A stretch of DNA of 64,000 bases from Janthinobacterium sp. 61 (GCF_002846335.1 NZ_PJMQ01000001.1:5766001-5830000), one strand, 5' to 3'; shown: positions 43,714 to 53,404, counted from the stretch's first letter. Translations and numbers: made by a program. Notes: generated by a model from the letters alone, not told the origin.

Positions 43714-45276
43714 ATGGAAATCGAATTGAAATTGTTGCTGGCGCCGCAAGACGCACCCCGCCTGCGCGCGCACCCGCTGCTGGCGCAGCTTGCGCAAGGC
43801 GAGCCACTGGTGCTGCAGATGCACGATATGTATGTCGATACGCCCGATTTGCAGCTATGCCGTCACCAGGCGGGCTTGCGCGTGCGCCAGGTCGACGGGC
43901 GCTGGATGCAAACCCTGAAGGCGGGCGGCAGTGTCAGCGGCGGCTTGCACAGCCGCCACGAATGGGAAGGCGAAGTTCCCGGGCCGCAGCCGGACCTCGC
44001 CGCGCTCGACTCCGTCATCGGCCGCAAGCAGCCCATCCGAGCGCTGCTGCGCCAGGACGCCATCCGCGACGCTTTGCAGCCCGTGTTTACCACCCGCATC
44101 AAACGCACCGTATGGCAGCTGCGTACGCCGCAGGGCGACCAGATCGAATGCGTGCTGGACCAGGGTGTTATTGAAAGCGGTGCCGATGGGACCGTGCGCA
44201 GCGTGCCCGTCAGCGAGATCGAACTGGAATTGAAACAGGGGCAAGCGGCCAGCCTGTTCGACGTCGCGCTGGCCCTGCTGCAGGACGTGCCGCTGCAGCT
44301 GGGCCACCTGAGCAAGGCGGAACGCGGCTACCGCCTCGCAGCGCCGCAGCCTTTGCGCGCCGTCAAGGCGCAGAGCCTGGCGCTGGACGCGGCCATGTCG
44401 GTGGAGCAGGTGTTCCTGGTCATCGCCGGCAATTGCCTGGAGCAGGTGAGCGGCAACCAGGATGGCGTGGCGGCGGGCGAGGACGTGGAAAGCGTGCACC
44501 AGATGCGCGTGGGACTGCGCCGTTTGCGCTCGGCGCTGGGCATGTTCAAATCCCTGCTGGCGCTGCCGGACGCCTTGAAGAGCGAACTCGGTTGGCTGGG
44601 CGGCGCGCTGGGCGAGGCGCGCGACGGGGACGTGTTGGCTGGCAATACCCTGGCGCAGCTCGATGGCGAGGCGGCCACGGAGGTGGCGGCGCTGGTAGCG
44701 GCGGCGCACGCGCAGGCACGCCGCAAGCACGTGCAAGCGGCCAAGGCCGTCACCTCGGCGCGCTACACGGCTTGCATGCTGGGCTTGCAGCGCTGGCTGC
44801 AGGCGCGCGCCTGGCGCGACAGTTGCTCCGTGCGTCAAGTGCGGCGCCTGGACGCGTCTATCTGCCCGTTTGCCCGCGCTACTCTGCGCAAGGATCAGCG
44901 CCGCCTGTTAAAGCGGGGAAAAGACTTGCCGAAGCTGGCGGCGCCGGCGCGCCACCGGGTGCGCATCGCGGCCAAGAAAGCCCGCTATGCCACTGAATTT
45001 TTTGCATCCTTATATGACGCAGGGCAGGTCCGGCGCTACGTGAAGCGACTGTCCGTCTTGCAGGACGAACTGGGCTGGCGCAACGATATCGAGGTGGCGG
45101 ACGGCTTGCTGCGCGCGCTGGCCGAAATGCAGCCTGACCTGTTGCAGCCTGCTGCCTATGTGCGCGGCTACCTGGCAGGGCAATTGCAGGGCGGTGCAGG
45201 CAAGGCGCTGGCGCGGCCATGGCGGCGCTTCGCGGCCGCCCCTTTGCCGTCGAAGGGCAGCATCGGGCAGGCCTGA
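43714..45276 (+). CDS. CYTH and CHAD domain protein
   Basis: A 520-residue protein. Residues 1-205 form a CYTH triphosphate tunnel domain beginning with the ExExK motif (Glu2, Glu4, Lys6); residues about 220-505 form a CHAD helical domain with conserved histidines (VHQMRVGLRRLRSALGMF, HRVRIAAKKARYATEFF). CYTH enzymes hydrolyse inorganic triphosphate; CHAD domains bind polyphosphate. It probably handles polyphosphate or triphosphate. AAGGAG sits seven bases before the ATG. Confidence 0.93.
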   Translation: MEIELKLLLAPQDAPRLRAHPLLAQLAQGEPLVLQMHDMYVDTPDLQLCRHQAGLRVRQVDGRWMQTLKAGGSVSGGLHSRHEWEGEVPGPQPDLAALDSVIGRKQPIRALLRQDAIRDALQPVFTTRIKRTVWQLRTPQGDQIECVLDQGVIESGADGTVRSVPVSEIELELKQGQAASLFDVALALLQDVPLQLGHLSKAERGYRLAAPQPLRAVKAQSLALDAAMSVEQVFLVIAGNCLEQVSGNQDGVAAGEDVESVHQMRVGLRRLRSALGMFKSLLALPDALKSELGWLGGALGEARDGDVLAGNTLAQLDGEAATEVAALVAAAHAQARRKHVQAAKAVTSARYTACMLGLQRWLQARAWRDSCSVRQVRRLDASICPFARATLRKDQRRLLKRGKDLPKLAAPARHRVRIAAKKARYATEFFASLYDAGQVRRYVKRLSVLQDELGWRNDIEVADGLLRALAEMQPDLLQPAAYVRGYLAGQLQGGAGKALARPWRRFAAAPLPSKGSIGQA

Positions 45277-45336
45277 CAAGCTTGTCGTCCCTTGCAGCCT
45301 GTCCCCATCGTTGAACTCATTTACTGCTGGCACTTC

Positions 45337-47622
45337 TCATGAACGCAGACGGCGTTGATCGTCGTCGCATGGCGCAGCATGCGAGCGGCGCTGCACAAAT
45401 TTTTCCAGGTCCATGAGCGTCAAGGGACGGCTGAAGAAGTATCCCTGGTAGGCGCGACAACCGTAGCGCGCCAGGAAATCACGCTGTGCCAGCGTCTCGA
45501 CGCCCTCTGCAATGACGGCGATGTTCAGGCTGCGAGCCAGGGCGATGATGGTTTTGGCGATCGATGCGTCGCTAGGGTCATGCGTCACGTCGCGGACAAA
45601 AGACTTGTCTATCTTTAACTGGTCCAGCGGCAACCGCTTGAGATAGGCCAGGGAAGAATAGCCCGTGCCAAAATCGTCGAGCGAAAAACCGACGCCGTGC
45701 GCTTTGATTGCGGACATCTTGGCGATCACGCCGCCAACGTCGGACACCAGCAGGCTCTCGGTCAGCTCTAGCTTGAGAAGATGTGGGTCGGCGCCGCTGC
45801 AAGCCAGTGCAAACAGCACCTGATCGACAAAATCGTCCTGGTTGAACTGGCGCACGCTGACATTGACCGCAATGCTCAGATGGCGCATGTCGGGATGTCC
45901 GGCCCAGGCGACCAATTGTGCGCAGGCCGTTTCAAGCACCCATTGTCCCAGCGGCAGGATCACGCCGATTTCTTCGGCCAGCGCAATGAAGTCGCCTGGC
46001 GGCACCAGTCCGCGCAGCGGGTGTTGCCAGCGTACCAGCGCTTCGACGCCGGTAACGCCCCCACGGTGGTCGATTTGGGGCTGGTAGTGGAGTATCAACT
46101 GGCGGCATGGAATGGCGTCGCGCAAGTCCGTTTCCAGCGCGGCCCGTTCCAGCATGGCCACCTCCATGGCGGGATCGAAGAAGCGCAAGGCATTGCGTCC
46201 CACCGCCTTGGATTTGTACATGGCCAGGTCCGCCTGCTTGAGCAGATCGTCGATGCTGGTCAGATTGCCCATGAAGAGCGTCGCGCCGATACTCGAGGTG
46301 CTGCGGTGGGTGACCTGGTTGAGCCAGTAGGTCTGGCTCAGTTCCTGCAGGATCTTGTTGCCGACGATATCGACCTGGGCCGCCGCCTGTTCCGCATTCA
46401 CATGCAGGTCCGTCAGCATGACGACGAACTCATCGCCGCCCAGGCGGGCCACGGTGTCGCCAGCGCGCACGCAGCCGACCAGGCGCCGCGCGACTTGATT
46501 GAGCAGGAGGTCGCCCATGTCGTGCCCAAGCGTGTCGTTGAGTGTCTTGAAGTTGTCCAGATCGATGAACAGGACGGCGCCATGGTTGCCGCTGCGCAGG
46601 CTGGCCTTCTTCGCCTGCTTCAGGCGGTCCAGCAGCAAGATGCGGTTGGGCAGCTTGGTGAGTTGATCGAAGAAGGCCAGTTGCTGTATTTGCTTCTCTG
46701 TCTTCTTGCGTTCGGCCCGCCGCAAGCGGTGCCGTTTTTGTATGATCAGCAGCCCGAGCGTGCTGAAAATGGCAACCAAACCGAACAGGACGCTTTGCGC
46801 ATACAGGCTCTGGCGCCACGGCGCGAACAAGACCTCGGTGTCGCGGCTCACGGCGATGCGCAGCGTCGTCCCGAAGAGGGGCGCGCTCGATGGCACATTG
46901 CGCTCGGCGACCATGCGCTGCTTGTCGGCGCCGCGCGGTAACCCGGGCATCTGGGCGTCAGTCCGGCGTGTAGACGCGAGGTACAACTGACCATCTTCGC
47001 GTGAGATCGAGCTATGGACATCGCGCGCATAACGAATCGAATCGAGCAGGTCGGAGAAATAGGCGGGCGCCAGGCTGACCATGACGATGCCGCCAAAGCC
47101 GCCCTGAAACCCGCTGATGCGGCGGCACAGGCTGATCGCGCCGGGAGCGGCGGTGTTGCCAGGCGGTGCGCTAACGTGCAGCAATTGCGGATCGGCGAGT
47201 CGCATGGCTTTCTGGAAGCAATCGTTTTGCCTGAAGTTTTCGTCCGCCAAGCCGGCGTCGCTGCCCGCCACCACCTGCCCGTCAGGACCGATGACCAGGA
47301 TGGGACGGATGCCGATCAGCGCATCGCTGATCACTTTGAGCGAGTGATTCGCCCGCCGCAGGTGATCGTCTTGCGCCTGCCAGGCCGCCAGTTCGTCGAT
47401 GATGCTGTCGATCACGCGCTTGCTCAACTTCAATTGCGGCGTTAAATTCTTTTCCACGATTTCCGCCTGCATCGCCAGTCGCTCGTGTTCCTGCGTATCA
47501 ATCCGGTGATATTCCTCGTACTGGGTGAATCCGATGAAGCCGGCCAGTGCCGACAACACCATGGCGTGGATCAGCCATTGCTGGAAAAAGTGTTCATTTT
47601 TGATGTGCTGCGGTGCGGACAT
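45337..47622 (-). CDS. Membrane-bound GGDEF-EAL cyclic-di-GMP protein
   Basis: A 761-residue signalling protein from the ATG at 47622 (the frame is open further up to 47760). Two membrane helices (about residues 17-35 and 280-300) bracket a periplasmic CACHE-like sensor; then a GGDEF domain with intact GGDEF at 395-399 and an RxxD inhibitory site (RAGD) five residues before it, then an EAL domain with EALVRWQ at 527 and DDFGTGYSSLAYL later. Both active sites look intact, so synthesis and breakdown of c-di-GMP are possible, with net direction set by the sensor. Confidence 0.93.
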   Translation of the reverse strand: MSAPQHIKNEHFFQQWLIHAMVLSALAGFIGFTQYEEYHRIDTQEHERLAMQAEIVEKNLTPQLKLSKRVIDSIIDELAAWQAQDDHLRRANHSLKVISDALIGIRPILVIGPDGQVVAGSDAGLADENFRQNDCFQKAMRLADPQLLHVSAPPGNTAAPGAISLCRRISGFQGGFGGIVMVSLAPAYFSDLLDSIRYARDVHSSISREDGQLYLASTRRTDAQMPGLPRGADKQRMVAERNVPSSAPLFGTTLRIAVSRDTEVLFAPWRQSLYAQSVLFGLVAIFSTLGLLIIQKRHRLRRAERKKTEKQIQQLAFFDQLTKLPNRILLLDRLKQAKKASLRSGNHGAVLFIDLDNFKTLNDTLGHDMGDLLLNQVARRLVGCVRAGDTVARLGGDEFVVMLTDLHVNAEQAAAQVDIVGNKILQELSQTYWLNQVTHRSTSSIGATLFMGNLTSIDDLLKQADLAMYKSKAVGRNALRFFDPAMEVAMLERAALETDLRDAIPCRQLILHYQPQIDHRGGVTGVEALVRWQHPLRGLVPPGDFIALAEEIGVILPLGQWVLETACAQLVAWAGHPDMRHLSIAVNVSVRQFNQDDFVDQVLFALACSGADPHLLKLELTESLLVSDVGGVIAKMSAIKAHGVGFSLDDFGTGYSSLAYLKRLPLDQLKIDKSFVRDVTHDPSDASIAKTIIALARSLNIAVIAEGVETLAQRDFLARYGCRAYQGYFFSRPLTLMDLEKFVQRRSHAAPCDDDQRRLRS

Positions 47623-47910
47623 GGAAGGTAGGGGGAGGTTCTGGCGCGGCAGCCCGTTGCCACTGGCTTGCTTTGGCCCGGATGGCCAAATGCTTTTGTT
47701 GCAAATGAGAAAGTGTAGCGGGGCATGCGTAAGCAAAATGTAAATTGCTTGGTCGGGCACGTAAATATTTCGTAAATTCCGGCCCTGTCATCCCGCAACC
47801 ATTTGCATGCGCAGTGCCAGAAGGGGGATGGATCTACCTGGCAGGTGCGCGGTGCCGGCCTGGTCCAACCTGGCCTGCGTTACGCGCTGATGTGAAGCAT
47901 GCGTTCACAT
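47623..47910. other. Intergenic region upstream of the GGDEF-EAL gene, no gene seen
   Basis: This spacer between the GGDEF-EAL gene and the sodB terminator carries a TGTGAA/TTCACA inverted pair near 47890-47908 and should contain the promoter of the GGDEF-EAL gene. No credible coding frame or RNA gene was found. Confidence 0.4.
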
Positions 47911-47952
47911 GTAAAAAAGGAAGTTATTACCTTACGGTAAAAACTTCCTTTG
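47911..47952 (-). terminator. Rho-independent terminator of sodB
   Basis: On the minus strand AAAGGAAGTT...AACTTCCTTT forms a long stem with GGTAA/TTACC inside, followed by a T-run (TTTTTTAC). A second hairpin, ATATGACA/TGTCATAT at 47958-47980, lies just upstream of it, between sodB and this terminator. Confidence 0.8.
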
Positions 47953-48022
47953 AGAAAATATGACAATTTTCATGTCATATTTTTATGTCAAAATCTCGTT
48001 GACGTTGACAAGAGAAACGCGC

Positions 48023-48601
48023 TTACGCGAAGTTCTTGGCAACGAATTCCCAGTTGACCAGGCCCCAGAACGTTTCCACGTACTTGGCGCGCAGGTTGCG
48101 GTAGTCGATGTAGTAGGCGTGTTCCCAGACGTCGCAGGTCAGCAGTGGCTTGTCGCCGGTGGTCAAAGGGCAGCCGGCGTTCGAGGTGTTGACGATGTCG
48201 ACGGAGCCGTCGGCTTTTTGTACCAGCCAGGTCCAGCCCGAACCGAAATTGCCCACGCACGACTTGGTGAATTCTTCCTTGAACTTGTCGAACGACGACC
48301 ATTTGGCGTTGATCGCGTCAGCCACGGCACCGGTAGGAGCGCCACCGCCGGCCGGCTTCATGCCGTTCCAGTAGAAGGTGTGGTTCCATACTTGCGCAGC
48401 ATTGTTGAAGATGCCGCCCGACGATTTCTTGATGATCTCTTCCAGCGACAGGTTCTCGAACTCGGTACCCTTGATCAGGTTGTTCAAGTTGGTGACATAC
48501 GCCTGGTGATGCTTGGCATAGTGGTATTCCAGGGTTTCTTTCGAAATATGCGGCGCCAGAGCGTCCATTTCATACGGCAGTGGTGGCAGAGTATGTTCCA
48601 T
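48023..48601 (-). CDS. sodB: Superoxide dismutase [Fe]
   Basis: Cytoplasmic enzyme converting superoxide to oxygen and peroxide. The 192-residue length and [21 protein letters not shown] and [11 protein letters not shown] segments carry the metal ligands (His, His, Asp, His). [11 protein letters not shown] with GGIFNNAAQ, and Gln in that stretch, are characteristic of the iron form, although Mn use cannot be fully excluded. The start at 48601 gives the normal [17 protein letters not shown]. In related bacteria sodB is, from memory, next to xseA; here about 9.9 kb separates them. Confidence 0.96.
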   Translation of the reverse strand: MEHTLPPLPYEMDALAPHISKETLEYHYAKHHQAYVTNLNNLIKGTEFENLSLEEIIKKSSGGIFNNAAQVWNHTFYWNGMKPAGGGAPTGAVADAINAKWSSFDKFKEEFTKSCVGNFGSGWTWLVQKADGSVDIVNTSNAGCPLTTGDKPLLTCDVWEHAYYIDYRNLRAKYVETFWGLVNWEFVAKNFA

Positions 48602-48812
48602 GTGATGTCCCTTTGTGGTGAGTGTTCGGAGTCTTCCGGCCCGGGCCGGAGGGTTGAGCCTTGCGTGCTTGAACCAAGCATTCTTGCTGAACGAGCCACT
48701 ATTGTAAAGCGGATGCGCCATTGCTGCAGATTCCGGCACGCGTCGCGGATGCTGGTAGCGTAGTGATTCTCGTTTAGCTTAAGTCGCAAGGAAATGGTCC
48801 CTGCCGCAAGCC

Positions 48813-49832
48813 TCAGCGGATGCGCCGCGTGGTTTCTCGCACAATCAGTTCCAGGGGCGGAATGGCCGCCTGCACCGCTTCCCCATTGATCAGGCCCAGT
48901 AACGCTTCGGTGGCGATGCGGCCGATGTCATACAGGGGCTGGCGGATGGTCGTCAGCGGCGGCGTCGTGTAGGACGAGCCGGGCAAGTCATCGAAACCCA
49001 CGAGCGAGATATCGTCGGGCACGCGGATGCCCTTGCGGTACAGGCACAGGCGCACGCCATAGGCGGACAAGTCGTTGGCGGCAAAGACGGCGCTGAATTG
49101 CTGTTGTGTCTCGAACAGGTGGTTCATGGCCAGCATCCCACTTGCCTCGTGGAAATCTCCTTCCGCCATCAGCTTCGGGTCGATGGCGATATCCGCCTCG
49201 CGCAGCGCGCGCTGGTAGCCCGTCAGGCGCTCGTTTGCGTCCGTATTGTTGGCGGGGCCGGACACGAACGCGATGCGGCGGTGGCCCAGTTCCACCAGGT
49301 GGCGCACGGCCAGGTAGGCGCCGTATTCGTTGTCGAGCTTGAAGCCAATGGCGCTTCTGGTCGCCAGCAGGCGGCCGGTCGAGACGATGGGCCGCTGCTG
49401 CGAGAAATCGAGCACGCTCTGGTCCGAGATACGCCCGGACAGCAGGATGATGCCATCGACCTTCCTCGCCAGCAGCAGGCGAATGCGGTCGGCCTCTTCC
49501 TGCGCATTCCAGTGCCCGCTGACGATCACGGACGCATAGCCCGTGTCTTTCAGACCGTCGTCCACGCCGCGCAGGCTTTCGTCGAAGAAGGGGCTGGAAA
49601 TATCCTGCACCACGATGCCGATGGTCATCGAGCGGCCCTTTTTCAGACCCTGCGCCATCTGGTTCGGCGCAAATTTCATCTGCGCGATGGCCGCCAGCAC
49701 GGCGTCGCGCTTGTCGTCGGAGACCCTGGCCGTGCCGTTCAGAATGCGCGAAACAGTGCTGGGCGACACGCCGGCCTGGCGGGCCACGTCGAGCAGGGTA
49801 GAAGGGGGAGCAGCGTGGGCGCTATCGTTCAA
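48813..49832 (-). CDS. LacI family repressor of the beta-glucoside locus
   Basis: A 339-residue regulator: HTH and hinge at residues about 12-65 (TLLDVARQAGVSPSTVSRILNGTARVSDDKR) and a sugar-binding domain of the periplasmic-binding-protein fold. It is divergent from the ABC importer/GH1 operon. Palindromes of the LacI/GalR type (TGAAAACGTTTTCA) lie in the spacer, including one 40 bases before its own start, so repression of the operon and of itself is expected, relieved by a beta-glucoside or its product. Confidence 0.94.
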   Translation of the reverse strand: MNDSAHAAPPSTLLDVARQAGVSPSTVSRILNGTARVSDDKRDAVLAAIAQMKFAPNQMAQGLKKGRSMTIGIVVQDISSPFFDESLRGVDDGLKDTGYASVIVSGHWNAQEEADRIRLLLARKVDGIILLSGRISDQSVLDFSQQRPIVSTGRLLATRSAIGFKLDNEYGAYLAVRHLVELGHRRIAFVSGPANNTDANERLTGYQRALREADIAIDPKLMAEGDFHEASGMLAMNHLFETQQQFSAVFAANDLSAYGVRLCLYRKGIRVPDDISLVGFDDLPGSSYTTPPLTTIRQPLYDIGRIATEALLGLINGEAVQAAIPPLELIVRETTRRIR

Positions 49833-49871
49833 GGTGATTCCTGGGTGTCAAGATGGCTGGTTGTCAGTGCT

Positions 49872-49887
49872 CTGAAAACCTTTTCAG
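49872..49887. promoter_or_regulatory. LacI-type operator near the repressor start
   Basis: CTGAAAACCTTTTCAG is a palindrome except at the centre; it lies 40 bases upstream of the LacI gene start and fits autoregulation. Confidence 0.6.
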
Positions 49888-49949
49888 TGAAAGATTACCA
49901 TAAACGGCCGATGACGACCGCAGGTCGGCGCAGGTCCGGGCAGGTCAGG

Positions 49950-50066
49950 GTAGGTCGGGTTAGCCCGCAGGGCGTAAGCCGACACAGCGCAGCCAACAAA
50001 GCGCAGGAACCATGCTTTTGCCGCCAACAATGCGTCGGATTACGCGCTCACGCGCTAATCTGAACC
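49950..50066. repeat. TAGGTCGG-type inverted-repeat element, diverged copy
   Basis: Contains GGTAGGTCGGGTTAGC, GGCGTAAGCCGACA, GTCGGATTACGC and a degraded right end (GCTAATCTGAACC), matching the intact element at 62241-62337. A short tandem of CAGGTC-like units precedes it at about 49920-49950. It lies between LacI operators. Confidence 0.6.
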
Positions 50067-50070
50067 AGAT

Positions 50071-50086
50071 GTGAAAACGTTTTCAC
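50071..50086. promoter_or_regulatory. LacI-type operator, perfect palindrome
   Basis: GTGAAAACGTTTTCAC is a perfect 16-bp palindrome with the central CG expected of LacI/GalR operators. It is 167 bases upstream of the operator at 50238, about 16 helical turns, which would allow looping. Confidence 0.75.
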
Positions 50087-50197
50087 AAAAAACAACGGCA
50101 GCTCAAATGACGAATTTTTGCATTTTTTCATAGGAGAATCCGCGCCACGGCGTGCAGCTTGCCATGCTGCCCTCAATAAAAATGACAACTATTTCGG

Positions 50198-50226
50198 TTG
50201 ACTTGATTTTCTTTGCGGTGTTAAAT
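50198..50226 (+). promoter_or_regulatory. Promoter of the beta-glucoside operon
   Basis: TTGACT (-35) and TTAAAT (-10) are separated by the ideal 17 bases. The predicted start of RNA, about 50233, is just before the operator at 50238, so bound repressor would block it. Confidence 0.7.
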
Positions 50227-50237
50227 GGATACATGGT

Positions 50238-50253
50238 GTGAAAACGTTTTCAA
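50238..50253. promoter_or_regulatory. LacI-type operator at the transcription start
   Basis: GTGAAAACGTTTTCAA is nearly palindromic and matches the operator at 50071. It lies 12 bases after the predicted -10 and about 33 bases before the ATG of the binding-protein gene. Confidence 0.75.
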
Positions 50254-50286
50254 GATAGAAGACGCTCAATAAACGGAGATGAAATA

Positions 50287-51564
50287 ATGAAGTCAAGCAT
50301 CCTTGGCGCAGCCTCCCTGGCCGCGCTGACCCTGGTCTATGGCGCGGCCGCTGCGCCCGTCGCGCCGCCGGTGCCGACACTGGCCCCGGCGACCATCACT
50401 GTCGCCTCCTTCCCCGACCTGGACCGCGCCGTCAAGACGGCCTTGCCCCTGTGGGAAAAGCTGTACCCGCAAGTGAAGGTCAAGCTGGTCAGTCTGCAGA
50501 TCGATGACCACCACAACTCGATGACGACGGCGCTGGCGGCCGGTGCGCGCCTGCCCGACGTGATGGCCATCGATTTCCGTTATGTGGGAAGCTTCGCCGA
50601 ATCGAAGGGCATGGAAGATTTGCTGCAGCCGCCTTACGGGGCAGGGCAGTACCGCGCCCTGTTCGTGCCGTTCACCTTCGTGCAGGCGACCAGTTCGCGC
50701 GGCACTCTGGGCGCCATGCCGGCCGACTTGGGGCCAGGCACCTTGTTCTACCGCAAGGACTTGATGGACAAGGCGGGCATCAAGGAGGCCGACCTGACGC
50801 AATCGTGGGAGTCGTACATTGCCGCCGGCAAGAAACTCAAGGCCGCCACCGGCACCTATCTGCTGGCCGGTGCCAGCGACCTGGCCGACATTGTTATCCG
50901 TGCCAATCTGAAAGATGGCGAAGGCATTTATTTTGGCGACAAAGGGCAGGTGCTGGTCGACTCGCCGCGCTTCGTGAAAGCGTTCGAACTGGCCAAGGCG
51001 GCGCGCGTCGCCGGCATCGATGCGCGCACCGTGGCCTGGACGGGCGAATGGGCAGAGGGCTTCAAACGCGACAAGGTGGCCAGCCAGATGATGGGTTCCT
51101 GGCTCAGCGGCCACCTGGCCAAGTGGCTGGCGCCGGAGTCGAAAGGCCAGTGGCGCGCGGCGAACCTGCCCGCCGGCGCGCTGGCGTCGTATGGCGGCTC
51201 CTTCTACGGCATCCCGAAAAAGGCGGCCAACAAGGCGCAGGCGTGGGAATTCATCAAGTTCATGACCGTCAACAAGGATATCCAGCTGCACTCGCTGAAG
51301 GAAATCGGCGCGTTTCCCGCCCTGAAGGCGGCATATGCGGATCCGATGATGGACGAGCCGCAGCCGTACTTCGGCGGGCAGAAAACGCGCTTGCTGGCGC
51401 GCGACACGGCGGCGAAAATCCCCGTCATCCGCGTCGACAAGTTCGACGCCGTGGCGCGTGACATCGTCAACATGGAGCTGGAAAGCGTGCTGGCGCAAAA
51501 CAAGGACATCAAGACGGCCCTGGCCGACGCCAAGGCCCTGATCACCCACCGCGCGCGGCGCTAG
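50287..51564 (+). CDS. ABC sugar importer, extracellular solute-binding protein
   Basis: A 425-residue periplasmic binding protein of the family 1 (maltose-type) fold. A signal peptide (residues 1-23, ending GAAAA) has no lipobox Cys. Typical segments are WEKLYPQVKVKLVSLQ, AAGARLPDVMAIDF and AWEFIKFMTVNKDIQ. It should deliver a beta-glucoside or oligosaccharide to the two permeases encoded next (MalF- and MalG-like). GGAG precedes the ATG. Confidence 0.93.
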   Translation: MKSSILGAASLAALTLVYGAAAAPVAPPVPTLAPATITVASFPDLDRAVKTALPLWEKLYPQVKVKLVSLQIDDHHNSMTTALAAGARLPDVMAIDFRYVGSFAESKGMEDLLQPPYGAGQYRALFVPFTFVQATSSRGTLGAMPADLGPGTLFYRKDLMDKAGIKEADLTQSWESYIAAGKKLKAATGTYLLAGASDLADIVIRANLKDGEGIYFGDKGQVLVDSPRFVKAFELAKAARVAGIDARTVAWTGEWAEGFKRDKVASQMMGSWLSGHLAKWLAPESKGQWRAANLPAGALASYGGSFYGIPKKAANKAQAWEFIKFMTVNKDIQLHSLKEIGAFPALKAAYADPMMDEPQPYFGGQKTRLLARDTAAKIPVIRVDKFDAVARDIVNMELESVLAQNKDIKTALADAKALITHRARR

Positions 51565-51571
51565 GAGCAGC

Positions 51572-52564
51572 ATGAATACGACCATGCCTTGTGCCGAGGG
51601 CGCCGCCGCTGCCACGCGGTCCGCCAGGAAACGCTACGACAGGAAAAAATGGGCGCCGTACATTTTCATCAGCCCCTTCTTCATCCTGTTCGCCGTTTTC
51701 AGCCTGTTCCCGCTGCTGTTCTCTATCTATTTGTCGTTCAACCAATGGGAAGCTGCCAGCGGCGTGGAAGCCATGCAGTGGGTGGGACTGGATAACTACA
51801 AATATGCCCTGAGCGATCCGTGGTTTTTGCGCTCGCTGGGCAATACCTTGTGGCTGGCGCTGGCCTCTGGCGTGCCGCAGCATCTGGTGGCCATTCCGCT
51901 GGCGGCCTTCATCCACAACAGCTTCAAGCGCTCGCGCAACCTGGTGATCGGCATTTACTTTTTACCGTTCATCACGTCCAGCGTGGCTATCGCCATGGTC
52001 TTCAATACCCTGTTCTCGCGCGACTATGGCCAGATCAATGTGCTGATTCAATGGTGCGCCAGCCTGCCGCTGGTCGGCGCCCTGTTCCCCGCTGAGTCGA
52101 TTGACTGGTTGGGCAGCTCTCTGTTCATCAAGCCGGCCGTCGCCTTCGTCATCTTCTGGCGCTACCTGGGCTGGAACCTGGTGTTGTATCTGTCGGCGCT
52201 GCAGGTGATCCCCAAGGATTTGTATGAAGCGGCGACCATCGATGGTGCCTCGAAGCGCCAACAATTCTGGTACATCACCTTGCCACAGCTGCGCCCCATG
52301 ATCTACCTGGCCGTCACGCTCACCATCATGGGCAATTTGCAGCTGTTCGAGGAGCCGTTCGTGCTGGTGGCCGAGTCGAGTGGCGTGAGCCAATCGGTGA
52401 TGACGACGGCCATCTTCGTCTACAAGACGGCGTTTTCCTCGGGCGACTTCGGCACGGCGTCGGCCATTTCCTGGCTGCTGTTCCTGATTATCGCCAGCAC
52501 CACCTGGGCGAATAACCGCATCTTCAGCCGCAATGAACGTAATGAACGCAAGGAGGCCAAATGA
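51572..52564 (+). CDS. ABC sugar importer permease (MalF type)
   Basis: A 330-residue inner-membrane permease of the carbohydrate-uptake 1 class, with about six membrane helices and a cytoplasmic EAA loop (EAATIDGASKRQQFW) that docks on the ATPase. It starts seven bases after the binding-protein stop; its own stop overlaps the next permease start by four bases. Basic N- and C-termini are slightly longer than usual. Confidence 0.93.
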   Translation: MNTTMPCAEGAAAATRSARKRYDRKKWAPYIFISPFFILFAVFSLFPLLFSIYLSFNQWEAASGVEAMQWVGLDNYKYALSDPWFLRSLGNTLWLALASGVPQHLVAIPLAAFIHNSFKRSRNLVIGIYFLPFITSSVAIAMVFNTLFSRDYGQINVLIQWCASLPLVGALFPAESIDWLGSSLFIKPAVAFVIFWRYLGWNLVLYLSALQVIPKDLYEAATIDGASKRQQFWYITLPQLRPMIYLAVTLTIMGNLQLFEEPFVLVAESSGVSQSVMTTAIFVYKTAFSSGDFGTASAISWLLFLIIASTTWANNRIFSRNERNERKEAK

Positions 52565-53379
52565 ACACCACGCGCTGGACGGCTTACACCATGGTGGCCA
52601 TCGGCGCCCTGATCATGGTCGCGCCGTTCTACTTCATGTTCGTCTTCGCCACGCACACGAGCGCGGAGATCTACAGCCTGCCGCCGCCGCGCTGGTTCGG
52701 CACGGCCCTGCTGCACAACCTGGAACTGCTGCAGGAACGCCTGCCGTTCTGGCGCAATATCGGCATCAGTCTGTACGTGGCGCTGATGACAACTGCGCTC
52801 ACCCTGTTCTTTTGTTCGCTGGGCGGCTACGCCTTTGCCATGTACGAGTTCCGATTCAAGCGGCCCCTGTTCACCCTGGTGATGGCGTCGATGATCATCC
52901 CGTCCTTCATGAACATGATTCCGACCTTCATGCTGATGGATTTCCTCGGCTGGCTGGACCAGCCGCGCGCCCTGTACGTGCCGGGAGCGGCCGGCGCGCT
53001 GGGTATCTTCCTGATGCGCCAGTACATCGGCACGGCGATACCCAGGGACCTGATCGAGGCGGCGCGCATCGACGGCTGCGGTGAATTTGCCATCTACTGG
53101 CGTGTCGTGCTGCCGCTGATCGGCCCTGCCATGGGCACCCTGGGCCTGATCACCTTCATCAATTCCTGGAACAATTTCATTACGCCGCTGGTCGTCATGC
53201 GCTCGGTCGAGAACTACACGATCCCGCTGGCCCTGCGCAGCATGCAGGCGCCGAACAACACGGAGTGGGGCGCGCTGATGACGGGCGCCGCCATCGCCGT
53301 ACTGCCGCTGCTGCTGATGTTTTTTGTCGCCTCGAAGCGCCTGATCGAGGGCCTTACGCAAGGCGCCGTCAAAGGCTAG
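52561..53379 (+). CDS. ABC sugar importer permease (MalG type)
   Basis: A 272-residue permease with six predicted membrane helices and the EAA loop EAARIDGCGE. It completes the channel with the MalF-type permease, sharing a four-base overlap. The length and the NSWNNFITPLVV segment are typical. The GH1 glucosidase gene follows 25 bases after its stop. Confidence 0.94.
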   Translation: MNTTRWTAYTMVAIGALIMVAPFYFMFVFATHTSAEIYSLPPPRWFGTALLHNLELLQERLPFWRNIGISLYVALMTTALTLFFCSLGGYAFAMYEFRFKRPLFTLVMASMIIPSFMNMIPTFMLMDFLGWLDQPRALYVPGAAGALGIFLMRQYIGTAIPRDLIEAARIDGCGEFAIYWRVVLPLIGPAMGTLGLITFINSWNNFITPLVVMRSVENYTIPLALRSMQAPNNTEWGALMTGAAIAVLPLLLMFFVASKRLIEGLTQGAVKG

Positions 53380-53404
53380 AACTCTCTTAACCACTCACAC
53401 TGAC

